A stretch of 49,925 nt of DNA from Okeania hirsuta (GTDB taxonomy: Bacteria > Cyanobacteriota > Cyanobacteriia > Cyanobacteriales > Microcoleaceae), in contig NZ_RCBY01000030.1 of assembly GCF_003838195.1 (NCBI RefSeq), positions 1 to 49,925 on the forward strand. Reading direction: 5' to 3'. Positions 38,435 through 47,704 of this stretch are shown piece after piece. The notes under the pieces are model-generated. The model saw only the letters and a list, made by a program, of their open reading frames with translations, did no database searches and had not been told where the DNA came from. Position 1 is the first letter of the stretch; every line of letters begins with the position of its first letter. The translations under genes were made by a program, and so were the position numbers.

Positions 38435-38932
38435 TTAGTTGGGGTTAACTAACATTAAAGGCTGATTATATTCTACGGGTTGCCCATTTTCGATTAAAAT
38501 TTCCACTATTTGTCCAGAGACCTCTGCTTCAATCTCATTCATAACTTTCATCGCTTCAATAATACAAACTGTTTGGCCAGAAGTAATTCGATCGCCCACT
38601 TCTATAAATGGTGGCTCATCAGGAGCAGGAGCGCGGTAAAAAGTGCCCACAACTGGAGATAAAATTTCTTCAAATTTGTTTGAGATCGTAGGAGGTGCTC
38701 CTGAAGTTATAGGAGCAGTTTTTATCGCTGTTGTATCTAATGAGGTAGTACCAGGAGAAACAAATTCAGAAGGGTCAGTCCCATCGGAAGAAGGTAATGA
38801 GAGGCGATCGTTAAATAAAGTTCCTTTTCGTACCGTTAATTCCAAATCTCCACTTTTTAAAGTCAACTCCGAAATATTAGTTTGGTCTATTGCTGTTAGT
38901 AGTTCCCGCAGTTGATGTAAATCTAATTGCAC
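38435..38932 (-). CDS. accB: Biotin carboxyl carrier protein of acetyl-CoA carboxylase
   Basis: 165 residues. N-terminal AccB helix ([35 protein letters not shown]), Pro/Ser/Thr linker (50-85), then the biotinyl domain with [19 protein letters not shown] and the biotin attachment site EAMKVMNE (K129). Carries the carboxylated biotin between AccC and the AccAD carboxyltransferase in fatty-acid synthesis. Complete. Cyanobacterial efp and accB are usually neighbours; here they keep order and strand but are separated by 444 bp. Confidence 0.96.
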   Translation of the reverse strand: MQLDLHQLRELLTAIDQTNISELTLKSGDLELTVRKGTLFNDRLSLPSSDGTDPSEFVSPGTTSLDTTAIKTAPITSGAPPTISNKFEEILSPVVGTFYRAPAPDEPPFIEVGDRITSGQTVCIIEAMKVMNEIEAEVSGQIVEILIENGQPVEYNQPLMLVNPN

Positions 38933-39376
38933 TGTTTTTATATCCTCACTTAATCGGCGTTCAACTCAATTAATACTTAATAAAAAGAAGAGTTTATTAC
39001 TGTTTTAGTATAGATGTAGAAGCGTGAAATTCAAAGCCATAAATTTTTTTTACTTACAGAAGTGAGGTTGAGATTTAGGTTTTAGCATAATTACTACTTA
39101 TTAATAAAAAAATGTAGCAGTTTAAAGAAAAAGACAGGAAGCTTATTCCCTGCTAGGAATACTGAATTAGATATCCGATCAAACCCAAATTAAAATCAAT
39201 TACAATAAATAAATTATCAATTTATCTTTTTTATTCCTCTCTTAAGTCTATCTTAATCTTCTAAAGGGGCTTTGTGCGGTGGTAATTATGCACATTTATT
39301 AAGCCCCCATAAAGATACCTCAGAATTACACAATCAATGCATAACTTACTTCTAAAATAAATCTAGTTTTCTGCTA
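38933..39376. other. Intergenic region between efp and accB
   Basis: 444 bp, AT-rich, no gene or recognisable repeat. Unusually long for this gene pair, so accB may have its own promoter. Confidence 0.45.
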
Positions 39377-39934
39377 TTACTCTCTACCCAAATAAGAATC
39401 ATTTCGAGTATCTATCTTAATCCGTTCTCCCTTAGATATAAATAAAGGAACCATAATTTGAGCTCCTGTTTCGACAATAGCAGGTTTACTACCACCAGTA
39501 GCAGTATCTCCTTTAACACCAGGGTCAGTGTCAATTACTTCTAAAGTTACTGAGTTGGGCAGTTCCACTTCTATTACTTGTTCGCCCCACTTAATCACAT
39601 TAACCTCCATACCTTCGCTTAGATACTTAACACGCTCGCCAATTTGCTCTGAACTTAAACTGGCCTCCTCATAGGTTTCCATATCCATAAACACAAATTG
39701 GTCAGCATCTTTATAAGTATGCTGCATAAGTCTCTTATCCAAAGTAGCTTGAGGTACTGTTTCTCCTGCTCTAAATGTTCGTTCCACTACACTACCAGTT
39801 TGTGAATTTTTGAGCTTTGTTCGGACAAAAGCAGAACCTTTGCCTGGTTTAACGTGCAGAAATTCTACTACCCGCCAAACTGAACCATCCAATTCAATCG
39901 TCACACCGGGGCGAAAATCATTACTAGAAATCAT
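39377..39934 (-). CDS. efp: Elongation factor P
   Basis: 185 residues, the standard EF-P length. Three beta-barrel domains. Domain I contains [15 protein letters not shown] with K32 at the tip that is modified in many bacteria; domain III ends [26 protein letters not shown] relieves ribosome stalling at polyproline motifs; the polyproline-containing GerMN protein nearby is a plausible client (inference). ATG 39934. No lysine-modifying enzyme genes are adjacent. Confidence 0.96.
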   Translation of the reverse strand: MISSNDFRPGVTIELDGSVWRVVEFLHVKPGKGSAFVRTKLKNSQTGSVVERTFRAGETVPQATLDKRLMQHTYKDADQFVFMDMETYEEASLSSEQIGERVKYLSEGMEVNVIKWGEQVIEVELPNSVTLEVIDTDPGVKGDTATGGSKPAIVETGAQIMVPLFISKGERIKIDTRNDSYLGRE

Positions 39935-40257
39935 ATAACAACGTTATTGCGGTTTTTAATTAAATTATCAGATTAGAACTTAACATTAGACATCGTACAA
40001 TATTCGGGAGTCAGAAAAATTGTCAAATATCGTGGGAGTAGAAAGCAATTTTTAGCACCTCGTCAAAATAATTTTATGTAAAATTTCTGATGTCTGGCGA
40101 TCGAAATCAAAAGTTTTTTTGTCTGAGACATATTAAGGCATATAGTAGTACTTTCTGCTGTTAAGACAATAGACTTGAGTTATTTGCGCAGCATTCTGCT
40201 AGGAAAAGGCAACAACTCTAGAAGGCATTTTGCCTTAACCTTAAATGCGTAATGTCA

Positions 40258-40374
40258 TCAGGACTTACGCAAAGTACGAAATTATACACCATCTGTAGGG
40301 GCAAACGGCCGTTTGCTGGCGCATAACTATAGTTAACGTCCCTACTATATGCGGTGGTTATGGGTAAGTCCTGA
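40258..40374. mobile_element. Family 3 element, AGGACTTACGCA ends
   Basis: Begins TCAGGACTTACGCA and ends TGGGTAAGTCCTGA, inverted. Interior GTAGGGGCAAACGGCCGTTT is palindromic at its centre. A second copy lies at 48627-48717 in reverse. AGGACTTACGCA is a common end sequence of small cyanobacterial insertion elements. Confidence 0.7.
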
Positions 40375-40497
40375 TCATGTCCGGGTAATTAGTGATAAAA
40401 AAACTTTCTCCTTCTATTGTTCTTTCTTCCCTCCTGAGGACTGACTCCTGAATTCTGCTGAGTGATTTATTTATAACTGTTCAACCGGACATGATAT
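40374..40497. mobile_element. Family 1 MITE, about 124 bp
   Basis: Left end ATCATGTCCGGGTAATTA; right end TGTTCAACCGGACATGATAT. Starts on the last base of the preceding family 3 element. Interior includes CCTGAGGACTGACTCCTGAA, a decayed GACTCCT tract. Confidence 0.7.
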
Positions 40498-40546
40498 AAC
40501 TCTATATCTCTACTCTATTGCCTATTGCCATATATCAGCAAAACTA

Positions 40547-40672
40547 TAGTGCTGCGCGCAGGCAACAGGCAGTAGGGAACAGCTCATTTGGGGGAATAAA
40601 AAGCTAATAATATAAGACTTTTAGCTATTGGACACCTCCTGCAATTTGTAAATATGCCAGCACACATTGCTA
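40547..40672. mobile_element. Family 2 MITE, 126 bp
   Basis: TA at 40545-40546 and 40673-40674 flank TAGTGCTGCGCGCAGG...CCAGCACACATTGCTA. The interior (GGGGGAATAAAAAGCTAATA, CTTTTAGCTATTGGACACCT, GCAATTTGTAAATATGCCAG) matches 48283-48408 along its whole length, and both are 126 bp. The heptamer tract is shorter here. Confidence 0.8.
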
Positions 40673-40719
40673 TAAGTCGTGACCAAATCTAAAACCTAAT
40701 TTTTGCCCCCAAAAATCCG

Positions 40720-41910
40720 ATGAGTGTGGACAGCCATGTAATATTAGTAAGGGAACAAAAATTCATAAATATGCTAAATCTTCACAATTCCGTCATTAAC
40801 ACTTGTAAACGCTTGCTTAAAACTGGCATCCTAGCACTATTACTTTTCACTTTGTCTGTTGGTCTTAGTGCTGCTTGGTGGGACTTTGGTGGTAGCACAA
40901 CAACTCGTGAAAGTCGTTTGCCCCAGGGCGATCCGATTACTGATGGTAAGGCATTATTGAGGTATGCTCTACCGATAGACAATGAACCAGTGCGTAAAAT
41001 ACAAAGGAGTCTGGAAGATATTGCTAATAGACTGCGAGCAAAACGTTGGTCTTCTGTTAGTAGTGATATTGCTGCTGCATCTAGGGTTCTTAATATTAGT
41101 AAGTCTCAGTTATTAGCTAGTGTTTCTGAGTCGAAACAATCTGAGGCAGAGGCCATAATTGAACAACTCAATCGGGGCATTATTAATATTCGAGAAGTTG
41201 CTGAAGCTAAAGATGGGGAACAAGTATTGGAGCAACGGGCACAACTACTGGTATTAGTGGGTCAGCTTGAAAAGTTGATGCTAGAAGGATTTCCGTTTGA
41301 AGTACCTTCAGAGTTTGCTAGTTTACCTCAACTCAAAGGTCGCGCTACTATTGAGATGGAAACGGAAAAGGGTTCTTTGACTTTGGTTGTTGATGGTTAT
41401 AGTGCCCCTATTACTGCTGGTAATTTTGTAGATTTGGTTCAGAGGGGTTTTTATGATGGCCTAGAGTTTATTCGCTCAGAACAGTCTTATGTTTTGCAAA
41501 CTGGAGACCCTCCTGGCCCAGAAGTTGGTTTTATTGACCCTGGTAGTGGTGAGTATCGTAGTATTCCACTGGAAATTTTGGTCAAGGGAGATCAGGAACC
41601 AATATATAGTTTTACTTTAGAAGAAATTGGTCGTTTTCGGGAGCAACCTGTTCTGCCTTTTTCTGCTTATGGTACAGTGGCAATGGCTCGTCCTGAATCT
41701 GAAAATGATGGTGGTTCTTCTCAATTTTTCTTTTTCTTATTCCAACCAGAATTAACGCCTGCAGGAGTAAATTTACTGGATGGTCGTTATACGGTTTTTG
41801 GTTATGTGGTGGAAGGGAAAAAGGTTTTGGAAAAATTAGGTAAAGGAGACAAAATTATTTCTGCTAAGGTAGTTGCTGGATTAGAAAATCTTGTTGAACC
41901 TGAAGCTTAA
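40720..41910 (+). CDS. Cyclophilin-type peptidyl-prolyl isomerase, TLP40/CYP38-like
   Basis: 396 residues. N-terminal leader with a hydrophobic segment at about 36-54 (GILALLLFTLSVGLSAAWW), indicating export to the thylakoid lumen or periplasm. A helical domain of about 130 residues follows (YALPIDNEPVRKIQRSLEDI, LRAKRWSSVSSDIAAASRVL), then a divergent cyclophilin domain (LTLVVDGYSAPITAGNFVDL, GTVAMARPESENDGGSSQFF, GVNLLDGRYTVFGYVVEGKK). This is the architecture of spinach TLP40 / Arabidopsis CYP38, needed for photosystem II assembly, and of its cyanobacterial homologues. Isomerase activity in this group is weak. ATG 40720, or ATG 40771, which would shorten the leader by 17 residues. Confidence 0.88.
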   Translation: MSVDSHVILVREQKFINMLNLHNSVINTCKRLLKTGILALLLFTLSVGLSAAWWDFGGSTTTRESRLPQGDPITDGKALLRYALPIDNEPVRKIQRSLEDIANRLRAKRWSSVSSDIAAASRVLNISKSQLLASVSESKQSEAEAIIEQLNRGIINIREVAEAKDGEQVLEQRAQLLVLVGQLEKLMLEGFPFEVPSEFASLPQLKGRATIEMETEKGSLTLVVDGYSAPITAGNFVDLVQRGFYDGLEFIRSEQSYVLQTGDPPGPEVGFIDPGSGEYRSIPLEILVKGDQEPIYSFTLEEIGRFREQPVLPFSAYGTVAMARPESENDGGSSQFFFFLFQPELTPAGVNLLDGRYTVFGYVVEGKKVLEKLGKGDKIISAKVVAGLENLVEPEA

Positions 41911-42054
41911 AATAGTTAGGTAAAACTTAGCCTAAAATTAGGGTAATTGGATAATTTAGCGACTAAAATCATCTTGAGATTTTCAGACTAAGCTACCAAT
42001 TACTCTAATTAGTTTAAAGTTTAAATAATAAAAATTACAGTTATAAAAATAGGA

Positions 42055-42165
42055 AAAATTTAGGAAGAAGGAAGAAGGAAAAATCTGGCGTTGTCCTAGT
42101 TTTAAGCTTTTGATATGTCCGCACCTTTTCCTTCCACTGCTATTACAGTTGTTATAGGTAAAAAA
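42055..42165 (+). repeat. Family 4 repeat
   Basis: GGAAGAAGGAAGAAGGAAAA, then ATCTGGCGTTGTCCTAGTTT, TAAGCTTTTGATATGTCCGC, ACCTTTTCCTTCCACTGCTA. Same order of blocks as at 49331 and 30119. The right CTGCTA end is kept, the left TAGCAG end lost. Confidence 0.6.
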
Positions 42166-42294
42166 AGTTTTACTATACATCTATAGTTTCATTTTCTCTT
42201 CTGGATTTTGCTATAGCTAATCTTCTAATTTTATCTCTCGGATTTTTGGTTTATTCTGATTTATTATTTCTTACTTATTTCTCTTTTTGATTAA

Positions 42295-42612
42295 ATGGCT
42301 GTTATCGAATTCGTAATATTCACAGGATTAGGAATTGTATTAGGTGCATTTATATTTAATATATCTAATGACAGAGAACAAAAGCGTATTTTAGATGATG
42401 CCTTTTACAAATTATTAGAACTTCAAAATGGTAAAATTTCTCTAATTCAATTAGCTGCTGCGGCTAAAGTTGATGCTCAAATAGCTCAGAAATATCTTGA
42501 AGGTCAAGTACAAGTTTTCACTGCAACCTTAGAAATTGATGAACAAGGAGATACATTCTACAAATTTCCTAAACTTAGTTTACCTCCTGTTTTAGATAAA
42601 CAACAATGGTAA
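42295..42612 (+). CDS. Small membrane protein with wHTH-like domain
   Basis: 105 residues. One N-terminal TM helix (4-24, IEFVIFTGLGIVLGAFIF), a short basic stretch, then a domain (DAFYKLLELQNGKISLIQLA, AAAKVDAQIAQKYLEGQVQV, FTATLEIDEQGDTFYKFP) homologous to residues 80-140 of the 251-residue protein at 15371. The pattern (helix, ISLIQLA, second helix, YLEGQ, two strands) fits a winged helix-turn-helix. Membrane-attached DNA-binding or protein-interaction module; function unknown. ATG 42295. Confidence 0.65.
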   Translation: MAVIEFVIFTGLGIVLGAFIFNISNDREQKRILDDAFYKLLELQNGKISLIQLAAAAKVDAQIAQKYLEGQVQVFTATLEIDEQGDTFYKFPKLSLPPVLDKQQW

Positions 42613-43044
42613 GGAATTTAGGTATTAGGTCTTCGGTATTAGGTTTTCGGTGTTAAGTTTTAGGTCTTATACAAAATCCGGTTTAGTAACGAGATATTCA
42701 AAAAAATCAAAATCTTTGTCTGATAAGGATTTGAATATTTAGGTAACTACCCTATAATAACCGGATTTAGTATTAGGTATTAGATTTTAGGTATTAGATT
42801 TTAAATGTTAAGTTTTAAGTGTTTTACTAAGGGTAAAAAAAATTATACCATGTCCGGATGATGATGATTAAGTATAATAAAAATGTTTGATTGAATTTAT
42901 TGAAGCGCTCTTGAGAGAAGATCTCAAATTTTTGCTTCCTTTATTTAACCTTTTTGATTTTTTTTAATATACTTATCTTGACTCTGCTACCTACTCCCTG
43001 TTACATGAATGTCGAAATATTTTATCAAATTGGTATTAGGAGAA
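42613..43044. other. Intergenic region, 432 bp
   Basis: Short runs of TTAGGT(A/C)TT-type repeats (42620-42665 and 42770-42830) flank a family 1 variant MITE (42673-42768). A second family 1-like half site, ACCATGTCCGGATGATGATG, lies at 42848-42867 with no partner found. Confidence 0.5.
42673..42768. mobile_element. Family 1 variant MITE, about 96 bp
   Basis: Left end AAATCCGGTTTAGT; right end AATAACCGGATTT, inverted. AT-rich interior. Flanks on both sides are copies of a TAGGTATTAG-like sequence, so it lies inside a low-complexity tract. Confidence 0.5.
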
Positions 43045-43650
43045 TTATTTCGGATTTAACGCTCCTAATCTTTGATAAGGCCAAAAGCGAATTATTGCCC
43101 TACCTATAATATTTTTCTTAGGCAAAAAACCCCAAACATGAGAGTCATTACTATTATTACGATTATCTCCCATCACAAAATATTGATTTTCAGGAACTTT
43201 GATTGAAATTGGTAAAGTATATTCAGGGGGTTCAGCAATATAATTTTCAGTCAGCGGTTGGTCATTTATATACACTAAACCATTCTCAATTTTAATAGTA
43301 TCTCCTGGCAGACCAATAACTCTTTTAATAAAAGCTTGATTTTTAGCATAACCATAGCGTTGTAACTGTTGGGGTGGTTGAAAAACAATAATATCCCCTC
43401 TAACAGGTGGATGAAAATAATAAGAGACTTTTTCCACTACTAGGCGATCGCCTACTTCTAAAGTAGGTATCATTGAGTCTGAAGGTATATATCTTGGTTC
43501 TGCAATTAATATTCTGACTAATAAAGATAAAGATAAAGCGATCGCCAAAACTTTAATATTTTCTTTTTGTTGTTGCCATATTTTTAGCCACCAGGGAGTT
43601 ATAGAGTTAGCTGTTATTGGTTGATTTAAGGATTCTTTTTCTGATGTCAT
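43045..43650 (-). CDS. lepB: Signal peptidase I
   Basis: 201 residues. One N-terminal TM helix (31-50), catalytic Ser59 in PSDSMIPTL, catalytic Lys109 in FIKRVIGLPGDTI, box GDNRNNSNDSHVWGFL, and C-terminal KNIIGRAIIRFWP. Cleaves signal peptides of exported proteins at the plasma or thylakoid membrane. A typical cyanobacterial single-TM LepB. Two HIP1 sites within. Complete; ATG 43650. Confidence 0.96.
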   Translation of the reverse strand: MTSEKESLNQPITANSITPWWLKIWQQQKENIKVLAIALSLSLLVRILIAEPRYIPSDSMIPTLEVGDRLVVEKVSYYFHPPVRGDIIVFQPPQQLQRYGYAKNQAFIKRVIGLPGDTIKIENGLVYINDQPLTENYIAEPPEYTLPISIKVPENQYFVMGDNRNNSNDSHVWGFLPKKNIIGRAIIRFWPYQRLGALNPK

Positions 43651-44350
43651 ATGATTTTATTCTTGAGTATTTCTATACTATAGCAAAACTCCTGGGAATG
43701 AGAATTTATCTATTCTAAATAGATATAGTAATCCTATTTGAGTTGCTGGTAAAAATATCTTTGAATTTAAGAAACAGGAAATAGGGGTAAAAGTTTGAGA
43801 GTTTTTATATATCCTGAAATTTTTTACAAATGATTTATGATTGCTATAATACTATGATTTTTCCCTACTATATACGTCAGCATTCAGCTATTAGCATTAA
43901 GCATTTCCGTTTGTCATGCGCTCGCATTCAGAACCATGAACATAATAACTTACTAAGGTTAGCTGATAACCTTTTTCTTTCGGTGCGAAATGCCGAAGCA
44001 AACATATTTCACTCTTTGGAAATTAATTTCTCCTTCGGTGCGATAATAAGTTAATAACTCATAGCTGATAGCTGAAGTCCGCAGTTCATCTGTAGAAGGT
44101 TCGCTGAAGGCTGTTTGCGCAGCATGACAAACGGAAATACTTACCTATGTACAATGCACATATTAAAATTGTTTATATAATCTGAAATATTAAAATATTT
44201 GCTATATATTTTCTCTTTTTTCAGGGTGTTATGTGAGATATTCCGTAGCGGTAATTATTCTATTTCATATAAAGTAATCATCAATAGTATAATTAGTGTG
44301 AATTTGTAATTTTTCACAAATTTACCACTCGACCTATTCTTTATAATTCT
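43651..44350. other. Intergenic region, 700 bp, with a long-range inverted repeat
   Basis: An open frame at 43830-44054 lies inside the repeat element below and is not called. No other gene seen. The region also has a weak ribosome-binding context just before 44351. Confidence 0.45.
43902..44138. repeat. Composite element bounded by inverted SDR-like repeats
   Basis: ATTTCCGTTTGTCATGC at 43903-43919 is inverted at 44122-44138 (GCATGACAAACGGAAAT), enclosing about 200 bp with further partial inverted pieces (CAGCTATTAGCA against TAGCTGATAGCTGAAG; TTTCGGTGCGAAATGCCGAA). The right arm is a full SDR-like 27-mer (44113-44138). A small composite non-coding element. Confidence 0.55.
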
Positions 44351-44659
44351 ATGCTGATTCAATTCAGTGTTGGTAACTATTTATCTTTTAAAAAAATTGT
44401 CACTTTGAGTATGGTGACTACAGATTTAACTGCTAATAATAAAAGTGTTGATGAAAATAATGTTTTTCAAGTTGATGATGAATTAAATTTGCTGAAAAGT
44501 TGTGCTGTTTATGGCGCGAATGCTAGTGGCAAAAGTAATTTGGTTAAAGCAGCTGAGAAGTTATTAGAGCAACATAATCCACCTAATCCTGTTAATGATA
44601 ATCCTTCCACAACTGTACATTTATTGGTTAAAGAACTGAATAAATTTGTTCGTCCATAG
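44351..44659 (+). pseudogene. AAA family ATPase, N-terminal fragment
   Basis: 102 residues with the start of COG1106/AAA_15-type ATPases: MLIQFSVGNYLSFKKIVTLS and Walker A YGANASGKSNLVKA (55-68). Family members run to ~400 residues with Walker B and are found in phage-defence and OLD-like systems. Everything after residue ~100 is missing, and no downstream continuation is seen in any frame. A tandem array starts 48 bp after the stop. Truncated and probably non-functional. Confidence 0.75.
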
Positions 44660-44706
44660 ATGGGAAAGTAAGCACCTGGGCAAAAATTTATAGCAGTTTT
44701 GACTAA

Positions 44707-45237
44707 TGACTATTGCGACATCCGCAACAGAGAGAGGAGGTAGATATTTTCTCCACCACAGACCTCAAGTTTTGGTGCTTCACAAAATAAAATGACTATT
44801 GCGACATCCGCAACACAGAGAGGAAGTAGATATTTTCTCCACCACAGACCTCAAGTTTTAGTACTTCAGAAAATGAAATGACTATTGCGGCATCCGCAAC
44901 ACAGAGGGGAGCTAGATATTTTTTCGATGCTTCAGAAAATGAAATGACTATTGCGACATCCGCAATAGAGAGAGGAGGTAGATATTTTCTCCACCACAGA
45001 CCTCAAGTTTTGGTGCTTCACAAAATGAAATGACTATTGCGGCATTCGTAACAGAGAGGGGAGCTAGATATTTTTCCGATGTTTAAGAAAATGAAATGAC
45101 TATTGCGACATTCGCAACACAGAGAGGAAGTAGATATTTTCTCCACCACAGACCTCAAGTTTTGGTGCTTCACAAAATGAAATGACTATTGCGACATTCG
45201 CAATAGTAGAGAGGAGGTAGATATTTTCCCTCCACAT
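44707..45237. repeat. Tandem array, 86/66-bp units, 7 copies
   Basis: Units start at 44707, 44793, 44879, 44945, 45031, 45097 and 45183. Spacing is 86, 86, 66, 86, 66, 86: the 66-bp unit lacks 20 bp of the middle (CCACCACAGACCTCAAGTTT region). Every unit starts TGACTATTGCG-ACATC-CGCAAC, i.e. the palindrome TTGCG-N5-CGCAA also present in the 53-bp array at 31303. Some copies keep symmetric pairing, others have lost it (GCGGCATTCGTAAC). No spacers. Confidence 0.85.
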
Positions 45238-45289
45238 AATCCATATTATTCATTATTCAAAAATCTCTTCCCTTCTACCTCCTAACTTT

Positions 45290-45451
45290 AATGATAGTAG
45301 TCGAAAGAAAAGACGTGGACATATTAACAGCTTAAAACTCAGACAACGCCAGATTTTTCCTTATCTCCTAGATTGCTAAACACCTTCTTCCTTATCTACT
45401 TCTTCCTTTTCTACCTCTCTCCTTCCTCCTTATTTCTTCTTCCTTCTTTCT
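45290..45451 (-). repeat. Family 4 repeat, reverse orientation
   Basis: TAGTAGTCGAAAGAAAAGAC, GTGGACATATTAACAGCTTA, AAACTCAGACAACGCCAGAT, then TTCTTCCTT-type pyrimidine tract up to the stop codon of the BMP gene. This is the reverse complement of the 42055 and 49331 copies. Confidence 0.55.
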
Positions 45452-46519
45452 TCATTTTTTTACACAAACTTTATCTCGACCACCTTCTGTACAATCTTCA
45501 AACTTCAGTTTTCCAGCCAACATTTGTTGCTGAACTTCTTCCACTTTTTGCTGAACTTCTTCTGGCAAAACATCATTAAAACGACCCAACTTAGTAATAT
45601 CTGGATTTTCAATTCCTAAAATATATTTTTCTCCCTTAACTTGATTATTTTTAACAAGATTAGCAACATAAGCGATCGCTCCTCCAACATCCTGCACTGC
45701 ACTGGTTAGCACTGCTTTTGGCGCAACATCAAGCTGGTCAGTTGTATTACCCACCGCATAAATTCCTTTTTCTTGTGCCGTTTTCAAAACTGCTGGAGCA
45801 GCATTATCTAATAAGTGATAAATCACATCAACCCCAGTAGAAATTAAAGCCAAAGCTGCCTCCTTTCCTTTAGCAATATCATTAAAATCTCCAGTGTAAC
45901 TAATTACAACTTCAACACTGTCATTTACTGACTTAGCACCTAACTCAAACGCCTTACCTTGTAAGTTAGTTCCTTTAAAAGATAAACCTGTAAGATAAGC
46001 AACTTTATTAGTCTTAGTCATCAAACCAGCAATTACACCAGCAAGATAACCCATTTGGAAATAATTTGTTGTCACCGAAGCGTAATTTTCACCAGCAATA
46101 TTACCATTAACTCCCAAAAAAAATGTATCGGGAAATTGACTAGCTACTTGTTGAATAGCAGCATCAAATTGTCCGCCATGACCTACGACTAAATCGTAAT
46201 TTTTCCTAGCAAAATCAGAAAGGGTTTCTACCTGGTCTGGTTGGGCAATATTTTCTACATAAATCATCTCACCATTGAGAATTTCGGCTGCTTTTTTTAC
46301 CCCTTCATAACCAGATTGATTCCATCCTCCATCAGTAATAACTCCAGGTAAAGCAATGGCAATTTTAAAAGTTTCAGAATTATCTATAGAATCATTACTA
46401 GGATTTTCTGTCCGAATCATTGTAGAAGGAGAATCAGCACAAGCTTTTAATAATAAGCTAGTTATTAATGTTGCTGTACTATAGGAAATAAATGAGCGTC
46501 TATTTAATTTTTTAGTCAT
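45452..46519 (-). CDS. BMP family ABC transporter substrate-binding protein
   Basis: 355 residues. Twin-arginine-like start (LNRRSFISYS) followed by a hydrophobic stretch and LKAC (Cys27), suggesting a lipid-anchored exported protein. BMP/Med family features: KIAIALPGVITDGGWNQSGY, DLVVGHGGQFDAAIQQVA, NYFQMGYLAGVIAGLMTKT, GVDVIYHLLDNAAPAVLKTA. Family members bind purine nucleosides or related ligands for import (PnrA/BmpA). No permease genes are adjacent. Its 3' end touches a family 4 repeat and its upstream region holds a seven-copy tandem array of the same family. Confidence 0.88.
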   Translation of the reverse strand: MTKKLNRRSFISYSTATLITSLLLKACADSPSTMIRTENPSNDSIDNSETFKIAIALPGVITDGGWNQSGYEGVKKAAEILNGEMIYVENIAQPDQVETLSDFARKNYDLVVGHGGQFDAAIQQVASQFPDTFFLGVNGNIAGENYASVTTNYFQMGYLAGVIAGLMTKTNKVAYLTGLSFKGTNLQGKAFELGAKSVNDSVEVVISYTGDFNDIAKGKEAALALISTGVDVIYHLLDNAAPAVLKTAQEKGIYAVGNTTDQLDVAPKAVLTSAVQDVGGAIAYVANLVKNNQVKGEKYILGIENPDITKLGRFNDVLPEEVQQKVEEVQQQMLAGKLKFEDCTEGGRDKVCVKK

Positions 46520-46605
46520 ATTAAGGTAGTCCTATAAATTTAGTAATTTACTTTGGAGTTAAGGAGTAGAAAGTATCTCTAATTTAAAATTTAAAAGCAA
46601 TAGTA

Positions 46606-47530
46606 TTTATTAATGCAGAAGGAAGAAAGAAAAAGGAAAAATCTTGAATTGTCTTAATTTTCAGCTTTTGGTATGTCTGCCCTCTCTCCTTCGACTGCTA
46701 TATCTACTAATAGTAAATTTTGGTATTTCTCTTAGTTCTATGTAGAAGGAAGAAACAACAAGGAAAAATCTTGAGTTGTCTGAGTTTTCAGCTTTTGATA
46801 TATCCGCGCTCTTTCCTGAAACTGCTATATTTACCAATAGTAAATTTTGGTATTTCTCTTAGTTCTATGCAGAAGGAATAAATAACAAGGAAAAAGGAAT
46901 AAATAAAAAGAAAAAATCTTGAGTTATCTGATTTTTAAGATGAGTGATATATCCACACCTTTTCCTGAGACTGCTATATTTACCAATAATAACTGTTGGT
47001 GTTTCTCCTAGTTCTATACAGAAGGAAGAAACAACAAGGAAAAATCTTGGGTTATCTGAGTTTTCAGCTTTTTATATTTCCGCGCTCTTTCCTGAAACTC
47101 CTATATCTACTAATAGTAAATTTTGGTATTTCTCCTAGTTCTATGCAGAAGGAATAAATAACAAGGAAAAATCTTGGGTTATCTGATTTTTAAGATGAGT
47201 GATATATCCGCGCTCTTTCCTGAAACTGCTATATTTACTATTGGTAAATTTTGGTATTTCTCTTAGTTCTATGCAGAAGGAATAAATAACAAGGAAAAAG
47301 GAATAAATAAAAAGAAAAAATCTTGAGTTATCTGATTTTTAAGATGAGTGATATATCCACACCTTTTCCTGAGACTGCTATATTTACCAATAATAACTGT
47401 TGGTGTTTCTCCTAGTTCTACACAGAAGGAAGAAACAACAAGGAAAAATCTTGGGTTATCTGAATTTTAAACTTTTGATATATCCGCACCTTTTCCGGAG
47501 ACTGCTATATTTACCAATAGTAACTGTTGG
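46606..47530 (+). repeat. Tandem array of family 4 related units, about 7 copies
   Basis: Unit starts (AGTTCTAT or equivalent) at about 46606, 46733, 46861, 47010, 47136, 47265 and 47414. Lengths are near 128, 149, 126, 129, 149. The 149-bp units contain an extra AAAAAGGAATAAATAAAAAG. Each unit reads AGAAGGAAGAAACAACAAGG, AAAAATCTTGAGTTGTCTGA, TTTTCAGCTTTTGATATATC, CTTTCCTGAAACTGCTATAT, TAGTAAATTTTGGTATTTCT. The array begins about 87 bp upstream of the BMP gene start and fills 0.9 kb. The 47265 unit is almost the same as the 46861 unit, suggesting block duplication. Confidence 0.8.
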
Positions 47531-47704
47531 TGTTTATCTCTGCCTTTAGCCTAAAAGCAACCAGTTCTTTGACGCAACTCAAATAAAATTACTACATCCA
47601 CAAGATATTAGTTAATATAATTAAAATTAACATTTCATAGTGTAGCTAAAAATAGCGATCGCCTAGCCAAATCAATAACTAACTTATAAATAATAGTAAT
47701 AAAT

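Larger units (their letters stand above)
39935..40719. other. Intergenic region packed with four repeats in series
   Basis: Left to right: an SDR-like 27-mer (40182-40207, minus), a family 3 element (40258-40374), a family 1 MITE (40374-40497) and a family 2 MITE (40547-40672). They together fill about two thirds of the region between efp and the cyclophilin gene. Confidence 0.6.

Noticed and set aside
43830-44054. 74-residue plus-strand frame
   Set aside because: It lies inside the inverted-repeat composite element and has no family resemblance.
44707-45237. CRISPR array
   Set aside because: The sequence between the conserved cores is itself repeated, so there are no spacers.
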